From: 38-11 sp927435965
GTDB taxonomy: Bacteria > Bacillota > Clostridia > Tissierellales > Dethiosulfatibacteraceae
Direction: 5' to 3'
Assembly: GCA_927435965.1 (NCBI GenBank)
Contig: CAKMKB010000045.1
Location: 1-14,888, forward strand
DNA: 14,888 bases
A program made the position numbers and the translations under genes. The notes under the pieces were generated by a model that saw only the letters and a list, made by a program, of their open reading frames with translations, was not told where the DNA came from and ran no database searches. Shown piece after piece: positions 1 to 7,154 of this stretch. The number at the start of each line of letters is the position of its first letter. The first letter of the stretch is position 1.

Positions 1-1248
1 ATAGAATTCCTTCTTTTCAATAGCATTTCTTAATTTGCTTATTTGCAGCATTCGCTGCCAGGTTTTTTCAGCCATAGTTGGATCATAGATTGCATAGCCA
101 TCCTTGTCAGATTCTTTGATGTGTGTCATAGCAGTGTCTGCATTTTTCGAAATTTCCTCAAAGTTTTCACCATGCTCAGGGAAAAAAGCAACACCGGCAC
201 TTATTGAAATGAAAATATCATAGTCATTGATTACCCATGGTTTTCTGATGTTCTCCATTATCGTTTCAAGCAAAAGAAGAACTGTTTCTTTATTGTCACT
301 GTCCGAGATTATAATCGTAAACTCATCTCCTCCTGTTCTTGCCAAAACATGAGGTGGTTTAATTATATCTAATAAAATGTCCTTAACATGTAAAATTAGC
401 TGGTCTCCAATCCTATGCCCCATTGTATCGTTGATATGCTTAAAATTGTCTATATCCAATAATAGAAAAGCGAACTTTTCGCCCAAGTCTTGATGAAAAT
501 CTATTTTTTCTATGCATACTTCTTCAACCTTAAAACGATTTGGAAGTTCAGTTAGTTGGTCATAATATGCTAACCTATTGACCTTTTCTTCCATCTGTTT
601 TTTATCAGTTATGTCTGTATGAGACCCAGTCATTCTCAAAGGTTTGCCATCCTTGTCCCTGACGATCTTACCTTTGCTTAGTATCCATCGGTATTCTCCA
701 TTTTTACATCTTAATCTGTATGTGTTTTCATAAGTTGTTTTATCTGAACTCAAAAATTTTCTTATATGATTATCAGACTTTATCCAATCCTCAGGGTGGT
801 AAATACTTTTCCATGATTCCATATTATCTTCAAGTTCATCTTCATCATAACCAAACATCGGCTTTGATTTTATAGAGAAAAAGTAGTTTCCATTGATCAT
901 ATTCCAATCCCATATACCATCATTGGACCCCTCAACAACCAATCTATAGCGCTCTTCACTATTTTCCAATGACTGCCTATTTTTATCAAGTAGCTTAAGC
1001 TTGCTTCTGATAATCATATAAAAGACTAATCCTGTAACTAAGACATAAAGCCAGCCCTTGTAGGTCTGAAATCGCATTATAACTGTCATGTCATCAATCA
1101 GCAAATCTAGGATACTATCGGAGAATAGAATCCAGGCAAACCCAACAACAAGATAAACAAATAAGAACTTTAGGGATTCTTTGCCGGGTTTTATTCTAAA
1201 AACCGATTCTATTGTTTTGTTTGATTTATCCTGGTTTTTGTTATTCAT
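1..1248 (-). CDS. Membrane PAS-GGDEF diguanylate cyclase, 3' end cut by window (probably GGDEF-EAL)
   Basis: My translation of the minus strand from ATG at 1248 gives 416 codons, open to the window edge. A hydrophobic segment lies at about residues 25-51 and a second at about 65-82, so the N-terminus is membrane-anchored. A PAS/PAC domain follows (about 95-215, with the PAC-like HTDITDKK near 210-217). The GGDEF domain starts near 225 (YYDQLTELPNR) and carries an intact GGDEF motif at 306-310 (ARTGGDEF), so synthesis of cyclic di-GMP from two GTP is plausible. The RxxD inhibitory I-site expected just upstream is absent (KPPH there). The last residues (LRNAIEKKEFY) match the usual linker into an EAL phosphodiesterase domain, so the full protein is probably bifunctional; that is inference. 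The ribosome binding site GGAG precedes the ATG. It is divergent from fetAB. Confidence 0.93.
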   Translation of the reverse strand, partial: MNNKNQDKSNKTIESVFRIKPGKESLKFLFVYLVVGFAWILFSDSILDLLIDDMTVIMRFQTYKGWLYVLVTGLVFYMIIRSKLKLLDKNRQSLENSEERYRLVVEGSNDGIWDWNMINGNYFFSIKSKPMFGYDEDELEDNMESWKSIYHPEDWIKSDNHIRKFLSSDKTTYENTYRLRCKNGEYRWILSKGKIVRDKDGKPLRMTGSHTDITDKKQMEEKVNRLAYYDQLTELPNRFKVEEVCIEKIDFHQDLGEKFAFLLLDIDNFKHINDTMGHRIGDQLILHVKDILLDIIKPPHVLARTGGDEFTIIISDSDNKETVLLLLETIMENIRKPWVINDYDIFISISAGVAFFPEHGENFEEISKNADTAMTHIKESDKDGYAIYDPTMAEKTWQRMLQISKLRNAIEKKEFY

Positions 1249-1284
1249 AGCTTTCTCCAGTTCACTGACTTGCCATATGTGTAT

Positions 1285-1313
1285 ATTATAGCATACTTCA
1301 GAATGTTTGTTCA
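1285..1313 (-). promoter_or_regulatory. Promoter of the PAS-GGDEF gene
   Basis: Reading the minus strand, a perfect -10 TATAAT (1290-1285) is preceded by TGC, giving an extended -10 (TGnTATAAT). A weak -35, TGAACA (1313-1308), lies 17 nt upstream. It sits 37 nt before the GGDEF start codon. Confidence 0.6.
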
Positions 1314-1330
1314 CTTGTTTGTAAAGTCTG

Positions 1331-1359
1331 TTGTTATATGTCATATTTTTTGATATATT
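1331..1359 (+). promoter_or_regulatory. Promoter of fetAB
   Basis: TTGTTA (1331-1336), a 17-nt spacer and TATATT (1354-1359) fit a SigA promoter, and TG at 1351-1352 makes the -10 extended. The fetA start is 37 nt downstream of the -10. I see no clear Fur-type operator. Confidence 0.55.
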
Positions 1360-1395
1360 TAAGTAGTTAATCTTTTAAGCATCTAGGAGGTAATA

Positions 1396-2037
1396 ATGTT
1401 CAGATTTCAAAATGTCATATATAAAGACATCATAGATATCAAATCACTTACAATACCTAGCAATAAAATAGTCTGCATTACTGGTGAAAGTGGTGGTGGA
1501 AAAACCACATTGCTTAAACTATTGAATAAAATGATCAGTCCTGATTCCGGAGAAGTCTTTTACTTGGATACACCACTTGAAGAAATGGACTCAATAAATC
1601 ACAGAAGAAAAGTCATTATGCTTCCCCAGAATCCTGCAATATACAATGGTACTGTCAAGGATAACCTACTAATAGGATTGAAGTTTTCAGAAAAAACTAT
1701 GGAAAATGAAGATATGCTTTTATCATCACTCCAGTCAGCCAGGCTTAACAAGAAACTGGACGAGTCAATCGATAATCTCTCTGGTGGTGAAAAACAACGA
1801 TTGGCATTAGCTAGAGTACTGTTGTTGAATCCTGATGTTTTCCTATTAGATGAGCCTTCTGCATCTCTTGATGAAGAAACCGAGAGAATTATTATCGAAA
1901 ATCTAGTTGCTCAATGTAAAAAGAATTCCAAGTCAATCATTATGGTCACTCATTCCAACAAGGTAGCAACCACCTATTCGGATTTGATTATCCGAATAGA
2001 TAAGGGTAGAGTCGTCAATAAGGAGGTAACGCTGTGA
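1396..2037 (+). CDS. fetA: Iron-export ABC transporter ATP-binding protein FetA-like
   Basis: A 213-aa cytoplasmic ATPase with all ABC motifs: Walker A GESGGGKT (30-37), Q-loop Gln77, signature LSGGEKQR (128-135), Walker B FLLDEP (149-154) with catalytic Glu153, D-loop SASLD and H-loop His186. The start is set by AGGAGG at 1385-1390, 5 nt before the ATG. Its stop overlaps the next gene's GTG start (GTGA), so the two are translationally coupled. The short length and the UPF0014-type permease partner identify the FetAB (YbbL/YbbM) family, described in E. coli as an iron exporter that protects against oxidative stress. ABC family membership is certain from motifs; the iron substrate rests on the permease. 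Confidence 0.88.
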   Translation: MFRFQNVIYKDIIDIKSLTIPSNKIVCITGESGGGKTTLLKLLNKMISPDSGEVFYLDTPLEEMDSINHRRKVIMLPQNPAIYNGTVKDNLLIGLKFSEKTMENEDMLLSSLQSARLNKKLDESIDNLSGGEKQRLALARVLLLNPDVFLLDEPSASLDEETERIIIENLVAQCKKNSKSIIMVTHSNKVATTYSDLIIRIDKGRVVNKEVTL

Positions 2038-2819
2038 ATACAAATGTCATTGAACTTCAAATATGGCAATTGGCTGCTGCTTACATTTTTATTCTGATAC
2101 TATTGGCATTTGTTAAATACAGGGGCATCAAACGTGAGAAAGAAATCCTAATATCTTCTGTCAGAATGACCCTTCAACTGATCCTCACAGGCTATATTTT
2201 GATGTATCTTTTTGATAATGAAAGCTGGGTACTGACACTGCTGGTTTTGTCTGTCATGGAAATATTTGCCATAAATAATATTTTTAGACGAGTGAATGCG
2301 AAAATTTCTAATAAGCTTAAGAAAATCATAGCGTTTTCTATGGTGACAGGAACAGTAACCTGCCTCTTATATTTCATCATAATTGTCATAGGATTGAGGC
2401 CTTGGTTCAATCCAAGATATTTCATTCCAATATCGGGTATGCTAATCGGAAATTCCATGACCGGAATCTCACTGGGTGTCAGTCGACTGGTAAATGATAT
2501 GAACACGCAGAAGCATTTGGTGGAATCATCTCTAATGCTGGGTGCAACACCCAAAATGGCATCTAAAGAGATTGTAGATAATGCTTTTGATTCCGCTATT
2601 CTTCCAACTATCAACTCTATGGTGGGTATGGGTATTGTTTTTCTTCCGGGTATGATGACAGGTCAGATTTTATCTGGAGTATCACCTGTCACAGCCATTG
2701 AATACCAGATAGCCATAATGCTCGGTATACTGGGTAGTGTTGCCTTTACAGTCATTCTCTTTCTTCAGCTAGGATACAAGACCTTTTTCAACAAAAAAGC
2801 GCAGCTAATAATTGAATAA
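2034..2819 (+). CDS. fetB: Iron-export ABC transporter permease FetB-like (UPF0014)
   Basis: A 261-aa integral membrane protein, close to the family's usual 260 or so residues. It has about seven hydrophobic segments and the two conserved UPF0014 patches: ISGMLIGNSMTGISLG in the middle and LPGMMTGQILSGVSP near the C-terminus. It starts at GTG (2034), with AAGGAGGT about 6 nt upstream, inside the end of fetA. Together with FetA it should form a homodimer-plus-ATPase exporter in the plasma membrane. Export of iron is inferred from the E. coli homologues; other metals are possible. The operon ends at the hairpin at 2836-2876. Confidence 0.88.
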   Translation: MNTNVIELQIWQLAAAYIFILILLAFVKYRGIKREKEILISSVRMTLQLILTGYILMYLFDNESWVLTLLVLSVMEIFAINNIFRRVNAKISNKLKKIIAFSMVTGTVTCLLYFIIIVIGLRPWFNPRYFIPISGMLIGNSMTGISLGVSRLVNDMNTQKHLVESSLMLGATPKMASKEIVDNAFDSAILPTINSMVGMGIVFLPGMMTGQILSGVSPVTAIEYQIAIMLGILGSVAFTVILFLQLGYKTFFNKKAQLIIE

Positions 2820-2835
2820 ACACAGTCCGATAGGT

Positions 2836-2876
2836 GATATATCAAAAGCAGATCTCCGATCTGCTTTTGATATATC
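2836..2876. terminator. Perfect 19-bp hairpin between convergent fetB and mgtE
   Basis: 2836-2854 and 2858-2876 are exact reverse complements with a 3-nt loop (TCC). It lies 17 nt past the fetB stop and 11 nt past the mgtE stop, so it probably terminates both transcripts. Neither side has a strong U-tract; the base of the stem is itself A/T-rich (GATATATC). Confidence 0.7.
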
Positions 2877-2886
2877 TATGTAATAA

Positions 2887-4221
2887 TCATAAACTCAATA
2901 ATATCGTAGCAATGCTGAAGTATGTGACCAGAGCAACAGCATCCACAATGGTTGTAATAAGCGGACTGGCCATGATTGCCGGGTCCAACTTCATTTTCTT
3001 TGCAATTATTGGCAGTACACCACCAACCAGCTTAGCTGTCACAACAGTGACAAATAGACTTACACATACTGTAATAGCAACATATAGGTCAGTTCTTTCA
3101 AGGAAGTAAATCCTGATGAAATTGACTCCTGCAAGCACAAAACCAACCACTATACTGACTCTGAATTCCTTCCATAGCACTTTCCAAACATCTTTCAGAC
3201 GTATCTCATCCAGTGCTAGTCCCCGGATGACCAACGTAGCCGATTGGGAGCCGGAATTACCGCCCGTATCCATTAACATTGGTATAAATGCAGCTAGAAT
3301 GACAACTGATTGCAATATGTCATTATACTGTTTGATAATATTACCTGTTATTGTGGCAGAGATCATCAGTACCAGAAGCCAGATTACCCTGTGTTTTGCT
3401 GATGTGAATATCCCTGTTTTCAAATACTCCTCGTCTGAGGGTTGCATCGCAGCCATTTTTTGAAAGTCTTCTGTATTCTCCTGATCAATTATGTCAACCA
3501 CGTCATCGATGGTGATGATACCCACCAGTCTACCCTCAGTGTCCACAACCGGTACTACCAACAAATCATACTTCTTGATGATGCTGGCGATTTCCTCCTG
3601 GTCCATATGGGTATTGATTGATATGATATTGGTCTGCATGATGTCCTTGATGACTGTGTCCTCTTCATTGATTATCAACTTTCTGAGAGAAACGATGCCC
3701 TCCAACTTACGGTTTTCGTCTATAACATATGAAGTGTTGATGGTCTCCTTGTCGACCCCAACTTTTTTGATGCTGGCCAAAGCTTCTTTGACCGTCATTT
3801 CCTTTTTAAGGTCGACATACTCGATGGTCATGATGCTTCCTGCAGAATTTTCAGGGTATTTCAGAAAATGATTGATCAGATCCCGCTTGTCTTTACTGGT
3901 GTTTTTCAGTATCTTCTTTACTATATTTGCCGGCATCTCTTCCAAAAGATCAACCGTGTCATCCAGAAACAACTCATCAACGATTGTTTGAAGTTCTTTG
4001 TCGGCTATAGCCTCAATCAAATATTCCTGTTGTTCAGATGAAATGTAAGAAAAAACATCAACTGCAGTTTCTTTTGGCAGCAACCTAAACATCACCAATA
4101 GCTTTTCAGAATCAAGCTCTTCAAAAAGCTCGGCAATATCCACCACGTTCATTTCCAGAATCTCATTTCTGGCTTGTGTGAATTTGCCTTCCTCAATTAA
4201 TTCAACTGCTTTTTTAATCAT
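2887..4221 (-). CDS. mgtE: Magnesium transporter MgtE
   Basis: A 444-aa MgtE-family Mg2+ channel/transporter of usual length. The order is an N-terminal superhelical domain (about 1-120), two CBS domains (about 130-190 and 195-250) that sense cytoplasmic Mg2+, then a five-helix membrane domain (about 275-444). The pore signature PMLMDTGGNSGSQ is at 314-326 and the conserved pore aspartate is Asp427 in TTIVDAV. The ATG at 4221 has AGGAGG (4233-4228) 6 nt upstream. Upstream lie a consensus promoter, an M-box riboswitch and an attenuator, so expression should rise when Mg2+ is low. A 31-codon ORF ends directly against the Shine-Dalgarno. The gene is convergent with fetAB. Confidence 0.96.
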   Translation of the reverse strand: MIKKAVELIEEGKFTQARNEILEMNVVDIAELFEELDSEKLLVMFRLLPKETAVDVFSYISSEQQEYLIEAIADKELQTIVDELFLDDTVDLLEEMPANIVKKILKNTSKDKRDLINHFLKYPENSAGSIMTIEYVDLKKEMTVKEALASIKKVGVDKETINTSYVIDENRKLEGIVSLRKLIINEEDTVIKDIMQTNIISINTHMDQEEIASIIKKYDLLVVPVVDTEGRLVGIITIDDVVDIIDQENTEDFQKMAAMQPSDEEYLKTGIFTSAKHRVIWLLVLMISATITGNIIKQYNDILQSVVILAAFIPMLMDTGGNSGSQSATLVIRGLALDEIRLKDVWKVLWKEFRVSIVVGFVLAGVNFIRIYFLERTDLYVAITVCVSLFVTVVTAKLVGGVLPIIAKKMKLDPAIMASPLITTIVDAVALVTYFSIATILLSL

Positions 4222-4233
4222 TATAGCCCTCCT

Positions 4234-4329
4234 TTAAGAGCTATAACCCCATGTCAAATGGTGGCTTAGCTCTTGCATCGTATTATTCTGTGATTTTGTA
4301 GCTTTGTAACTTAAAGGGTCCGAATCCAT
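4234..4329 (-). CDS. Putative 31-aa leader peptide of mgtE
   Basis: A small ORF seen by reading the mgtE leader: ATG at 4329, TAA at 4236-4234, 31 codons. It begins MDSDPLSYKATK and ends HHLTWGYSS. A Shine-Dalgarno-like AGGTGG lies about 8 nt upstream of the ATG. Its stop codon touches the mgtE AGGAGG (4233-4228), so ribosomes ending here would sit on the mgtE initiation site, a layout typical of translational coupling. It lies downstream of the attenuator, so it is only transcribed when the riboswitch permits. There is no signal peptide or membrane segment, and I do not recognise the family. It could be a chance ORF in a leader. Confidence 0.5.
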   Translation of the reverse strand: MDSDPLSYKATKSQNNTMQELSHHLTWGYSS

Positions 4330-4352
4330 TGCTTTACCACCTGCCTTATTTT

Positions 4353-4391
4353 TAAATTAAAAAAGAGTCTTCAACAAATAAAAGACTCTTA
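4353..4391 (-). terminator. Riboswitch-controlled attenuator upstream of mgtE
   Basis: Reading the minus strand, AAGAGTCTT (4390-4382) pairs perfectly with AAGACTCTT (4371-4363) across a 10-nt loop, followed by a run of Us and AU-rich sequence. This is a standard rho-independent terminator placed just after the M-box aptamer. Confidence 0.85.
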
Positions 4392-4425
4392 ACAAGCACA
4401 AAAAAATCAGCCATGACATCTTTTA

Positions 4426-4577
4426 CTCGTTGAGTTTTAGCTCTATATAGCGTAAGTTTCAAAAACAGCTCCGTTAAGCTATACCTTAATCCGATAAAGC
4501 CTGTTGACCCATTGGCATCTCTCGATGTTTCCGGGCAGAAGCGTATTTCTATATAGTAGCCTCACCTAACAAAGATC
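4426..4577 (-). promoter_or_regulatory. M-box (ykoK leader) Mg2+ riboswitch
   Basis: The minus strand carries the hallmark M-box blocks in order: GTTAGGTGAGGCTAC (4570-4556), AATACGCTTCTGCCCGG, GATGCCAATGGGTCAACAGG, and the closing GCTAAAACTCAACGAG ending at 4426. A closing P1 helix can form between TTTGTT at the 5' end and AACGAG at the 3' end. In known M-boxes Mg2+ binding compacts the aptamer and favours the terminator, so mgtE is off when Mg2+ is plentiful. Position between a consensus promoter and an attenuator fits exactly. The aptamer ends are approximate. Confidence 0.95.
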
Positions 4578-4591
4578 TTCAGTTCTAAATA

Positions 4592-4620
4592 ATTATAAAC
4601 TAATAATCCTATTATTTCAA
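4592..4620 (-). promoter_or_regulatory. Promoter of the M-box/mgtE transcript
   Basis: On the minus strand TTGAAA (4620-4615), a 17-nt spacer and TATAAT (4597-4592) make a near-consensus SigA promoter. Transcription would begin near 4585, just ahead of the M-box aptamer. Confidence 0.8.
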
Positions 4621-4656
4621 GGGCTAATTGATATTAATTTTCAATGATTTTCTTCT

Positions 4657-4860
4657 TTAATTTTGAAAGAACCAGTTTTGAAAATCAATTTTGGGTATTT
4701 GAAAACTGTCTGTCATTTGCTTGAAGTAGGGTACTTTCTCAGTCAATCTGACTGTGACGATTTCATCTTCCTCTTTCTCGACTGAAGCTTTGATATTTTT
4801 TACTTCCTTAAGACTTTTGCCACAGACGGCTTTAAAAAACTCTTCTTTCACCTTGTACAT
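4657..4860 (-). CDS. Small hypothetical protein, 67 aa
   Basis: A 67-aa soluble, charged protein that I do not recognise. The N-terminus (MYKVKEEFFKAVCGKSLKEVK) is basic; the middle is rich in Glu and Lys (EKEEDEIVTVRLTEKV); the C-terminus is aromatic (NWFFQN). Hydrophobic residues alternate in the centre, suggesting beta strands, and there is no membrane segment. AAAGGAT lies about 7 nt before the ATG as a plausible ribosome binding site. It is between the XRE operon terminator and the mgtE promoter, so it is probably a separate transcript, though I found no convincing promoter. Codon use and the ribosome binding site favour a real gene. Confidence 0.6.
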   Translation of the reverse strand: MYKVKEEFFKAVCGKSLKEVKNIKASVEKEEDEIVTVRLTEKVPYFKQMTDSFQIPKIDFQNWFFQN

Positions 4861-4975
4861 TTTAGTATCCTTTCCTTATTCAATCTCAGTTGTAATCTTA
4901 AACATGATTACATCTATTTATATCTAATATTTACTTTCAGTCATTTAGACTGATTTATTTGAATTTTGTTCCCAA

Positions 4976-5014
4976 ACAAAAAAAGAAGGAGACCTTCATT
5001 CCAAAGAAGGTCTC
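4976..5014 (-). terminator. Terminator of the DUF2975-XRE operon
   Basis: On the minus strand GAGACCTTC (5014-5006) pairs perfectly with GAAGGTCTC (4997-4989) over an 8-nt loop, followed by CTTCTTTTTTTG. The stem overlaps the last codons and the stop of the XRE gene. Confidence 0.85.
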
Positions 5015-5241
5015 TCAACTAATTCCTCATCGTTTTCTGAATACTCATACTCCATGATATCACCCGGTTGACAATCGAGTACTCTACAAATTGCATTTAA
5101 AGTTGAAAATCTGATGGCTTTGACTTTTCCTGTTTTTAAATTTGACAAATTGACGATTGTGATACCTACCTGCTCAGCTAGATCACCAAGCTGCATTTTA
5201 CGGTCAGCCAAAACTCGATCTAATCTTATAATTATTGCCAC
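4996..5241 (-). CDS. XRE-family helix-turn-helix regulator (YozG-like)
   Basis: An 81-aa single-domain DNA-binding protein. The Cro/CI-type helix-turn-helix covers about residues 8-65, with the typical pattern LGDLAEQVGITIVNLSNLKTGKV followed by STLNAICRVLDCQPGDI. An acidic tail (SENDEELVE) ends the protein. It starts at GTG (5241) with GGGGGTGA about 5 nt upstream, 14 nt after the DUF2975 stop, so the two are one operon. Short XRE proteins of this type regularly pair with DUF2975 membrane proteins in Firmicutes. It may bind the palindrome at 5911-5959 in its own promoter; that is inference. Confidence 0.9.
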   Translation of the reverse strand: MAIIIRLDRVLADRKMQLGDLAEQVGITIVNLSNLKTGKVKAIRFSTLNAICRVLDCQPGDIMEYEYSENDEELVERPSLE

Positions 5242-5255
5242 AATTTCACCCCCGT

Positions 5256-5858
5256 TTAAAGTGTTGAATCATATTCATCCTGAAGATAACTGCCATATCT
5301 AAATACTCCTGACAGTATCAAAAGAATAAAACCTGTTATAATCATGGCATTGTCAACACCTATCACAACATCTAAATCATAGATTGCAAATGTGTCAATC
5401 ATTGCCATCGCAACGTATGCATTGGCAATCTGATAGACAAACGATCCTATGATCAGAAGCCAACCCAAGGCTGACAACCTATTTGCATTCTCCATTTCAA
5501 AGGGGCTGTCACTTTCTACAGTTTTGAGTATTTGAATCATCTTACGGCTCAAAATTGCAAAACCTACACTCATAACTGTGGCCATTAGTAGTATTGCATC
5601 AATAACAGGTTTGACAGATATATCAACTGTCATGTTCTCTGGAACACAATACCTCAACAGACCATCCAGCGTCAGGTAGAAACTACCCTTTTCAAATTGT
5701 GAGCTCATCAGATATTCTTCTGGTAAAAATTGTACTGCCACATAAATCAATGGTAAGACTACAATCGCAATAACTGATATCCAGAAAGTTATCTTAAATA
5801 CCATTCTGACTATTCGTGCCATCTTCTTTATTTTTTGATTACTCTTTTCTTTATCCAT
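5256..5858 (-). CDS. DUF2975 family membrane protein
   Basis: A 200-aa protein with four predicted membrane helices (about 22-44, 84-104, 130-152 and 168-187) and a basic N-terminus. The family marks are present: SPFEMENANRLSALGW at 118-133 after helix 2, and the C-terminal FRYGSYLQDEYDSTL. AGGAG lies 9 nt before the ATG. It is the first gene of a two-gene operon with an XRE regulator, an arrangement common in Firmicutes. The biochemical role of DUF2975 is unknown; the pairing suggests a membrane component that signals to, or is controlled by, the regulator. Confidence 0.9.
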   Translation of the reverse strand: MDKEKSNQKIKKMARIVRMVFKITFWISVIAIVVLPLIYVAVQFLPEEYLMSSQFEKGSFYLTLDGLLRYCVPENMTVDISVKPVIDAILLMATVMSVGFAILSRKMIQILKTVESDSPFEMENANRLSALGWLLIIGSFVYQIANAYVAMAMIDTFAIYDLDVVIGVDNAMIITGFILLILSGVFRYGSYLQDEYDSTL

Positions 5859-5890
5859 TTAAACTATCTCCTTTTGTTTGTGTTAACCGG

Positions 5891-5919
5891 ATTATAGCAT
5901 CAAAAAATATGAATGTCAA
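5891..5919 (-). promoter_or_regulatory. Consensus promoter of the DUF2975-XRE operon
   Basis: On the minus strand TTGACA (5919-5914), a 17-nt spacer and TATAAT (5896-5891) match the SigA consensus at all 12 positions. The -35 lies inside the palindrome at 5911-5959, so such a strong promoter is probably held down by a repressor bound there. Confidence 0.85.
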
Positions 5920-5959
5920 TAATTATTTAACGTTAAACGATAAATATTTATTGACATTC
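5911..5959. repeat. Palindromic putative operator over the DUF2975-XRE promoter
   Basis: The arms 5911-5928 and 5942-5959 are reverse complements at 17 of 18 positions, with a 13-nt centre that itself contains AACGTT. Each arm includes TTGACATTC, so one arm supplies the -35 hexamer. Symmetry and position suggest a dimeric or tetrameric regulator site; the XRE protein encoded downstream is the obvious candidate. Confidence 0.6.
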
Positions 5960-5992
5960 GATTTTTAAGTGTTTTGCAAAATTGAGCTACAA

Positions 5993-7117
5993 TTAAGCTC
6001 CGGCTTTTAAACCAGCTCCACAAAAAGGAATAATAAATGTCTCATTTCGTGTTTTGTCTGATTTATTATAGTATTCAAAAAAAGCTGCAAATGTTGCCGC
6101 TGTGGTCGGTTCCACATAGAAACCCTTCTTGGCCAGATATTTTCTAGTTTCAACAATCTTGTTCTCAGGTGCTGTAATGACTTCTCCTCCTGTTGCCCTG
6201 ATTGCCTCCAGTATCTGTTTACCTCTTTTAGGTTCAGCTATCGCGATTCCTTCTGCTATTGTTCCAGAATTTGCTACACTTTCTACATTCAACAAACCGT
6301 TCTTGAAAGCCTTGAATATGGGGGCACAATTCTCCGACTGCACTGCTATGATTCGGGGCATTTTATCAATCAACTCCATAGCTATAAGCTCTCTTAATCC
6401 ATAATATGCACCTAGTAACAATGTTCCATTCCCTGTCGGTATAACCAATGCATCTGGCATAATACCATCGAGTTGTTCAAAGATCTCATAAACAAATGTT
6501 TTCGTTCCTTCATAAAAAAAAGGATTATACACATGACTCGCATAAAATCCGTCTCCTCTTTCTACTGCTTCCAGAGCTGCTTTTGCTGTGTTCTCGCGTG
6601 ATCCTTCTATCAAATGAACATGAGCACCGTGATAAGCTATCTGGTTAACTTTTTTTGCTGAAGTATTTTCAGGTACATAAATATCACAAGCTATGCCTGC
6701 TCTGACAGCATAAGCTGCTATTGATGTGCCCGCATTGCCACTGCTATCTTGTATTACCTTCTTGACTCCAAGTTCCTTGGCTTTTGAGATCAAAACCGCA
6801 GCACCTCGATCCTTAAAAGAAAGCGTTGGCATCATATAATCCATTTTTACCATTACATTGGTAAACTCCTTGTCTAGCATAACCAATGGGCTTAACCCCT
6901 CACCCATGGTAATATCCTTCCAGATATCAGAATTCTCATTAAAAGGCATGGACTTCAGGTATCTGAAGATACTCCATTCCGAAGTCAATATGTCGCTTTT
7001 TGAGAATCTATAATCATTTTTTACGATATCTAATAATCCACCACAGCTACATCTAAATATTTGAATATCAGGATTATAGATTTTGCCACATTGGTTGCAA
7101 GTGTAAATGAATTGCAT
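5993..7117 (-). CDS. Threonine synthase-like PLP-dependent enzyme with N-terminal zinc ribbon
   Basis: A fold-type II PLP enzyme, 374 aa from ATG at 7117. That start has GGGAGGT 3-4 nt upstream; an in-frame TTG at 7129 lies upstream of the Shine-Dalgarno and is unlikely. Residues 7-25 hold a possible zinc site (Cys7, Cys10, Cys23, Cys25). The PLP lysine is Lys102 in SFKDRGA, the substrate loop is SSGNAGTS (125-132), and the phosphate-binding loop is TGNGTLL (228-234). Family members convert O-phosphohomoserine to threonine. No other threonine-pathway gene is nearby; it follows a PlsC-type gene by 37 nt. Enzyme class is sure; the exact substrate (threonine synthase or a relative) is not. Confidence 0.85.
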   Translation of the reverse strand: MQFIYTCNQCGKIYNPDIQIFRCSCGGLLDIVKNDYRFSKSDILTSEWSIFRYLKSMPFNENSDIWKDITMGEGLSPLVMLDKEFTNVMVKMDYMMPTLSFKDRGAAVLISKAKELGVKKVIQDSSGNAGTSIAAYAVRAGIACDIYVPENTSAKKVNQIAYHGAHVHLIEGSRENTAKAALEAVERGDGFYASHVYNPFFYEGTKTFVYEIFEQLDGIMPDALVIPTGNGTLLLGAYYGLRELIAMELIDKMPRIIAVQSENCAPIFKAFKNGLLNVESVANSGTIAEGIAIAEPKRGKQILEAIRATGGEVITAPENKIVETRKYLAKKGFYVEPTTAATFAAFFEYYNKSDKTRNETFIIPFCGAGLKAGA

Positions 7118-7154
7118 GAAACCTCCCAATCACTTATATGTTTGTGTTCATACC

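Noticed and set aside
2192..2614. Long open frame antisense to fetB
   Set aside because: It overlaps a clear UPF0014 permease, has no ribosome binding site and no recognisable motif; it is a shadow frame.
3116..3871. Two plus-strand open frames across mgtE
   Set aside because: Serine/threonine-rich antisense shadows of a conserved MgtE coding region, without ribosome binding sites.
5951..5979. Rightward promoter from the second TTGACA of the palindrome
   Set aside because: No -10 hexamer at suitable distance on the plus strand and no rightward gene to drive; the hexamer is there because of the palindrome symmetry.
7118..7129. TTG start giving a 378-aa PLP enzyme
   Set aside because: The Shine-Dalgarno GGGAGGT lies inside those extra codons and serves the ATG at 7117, so translation should begin there.
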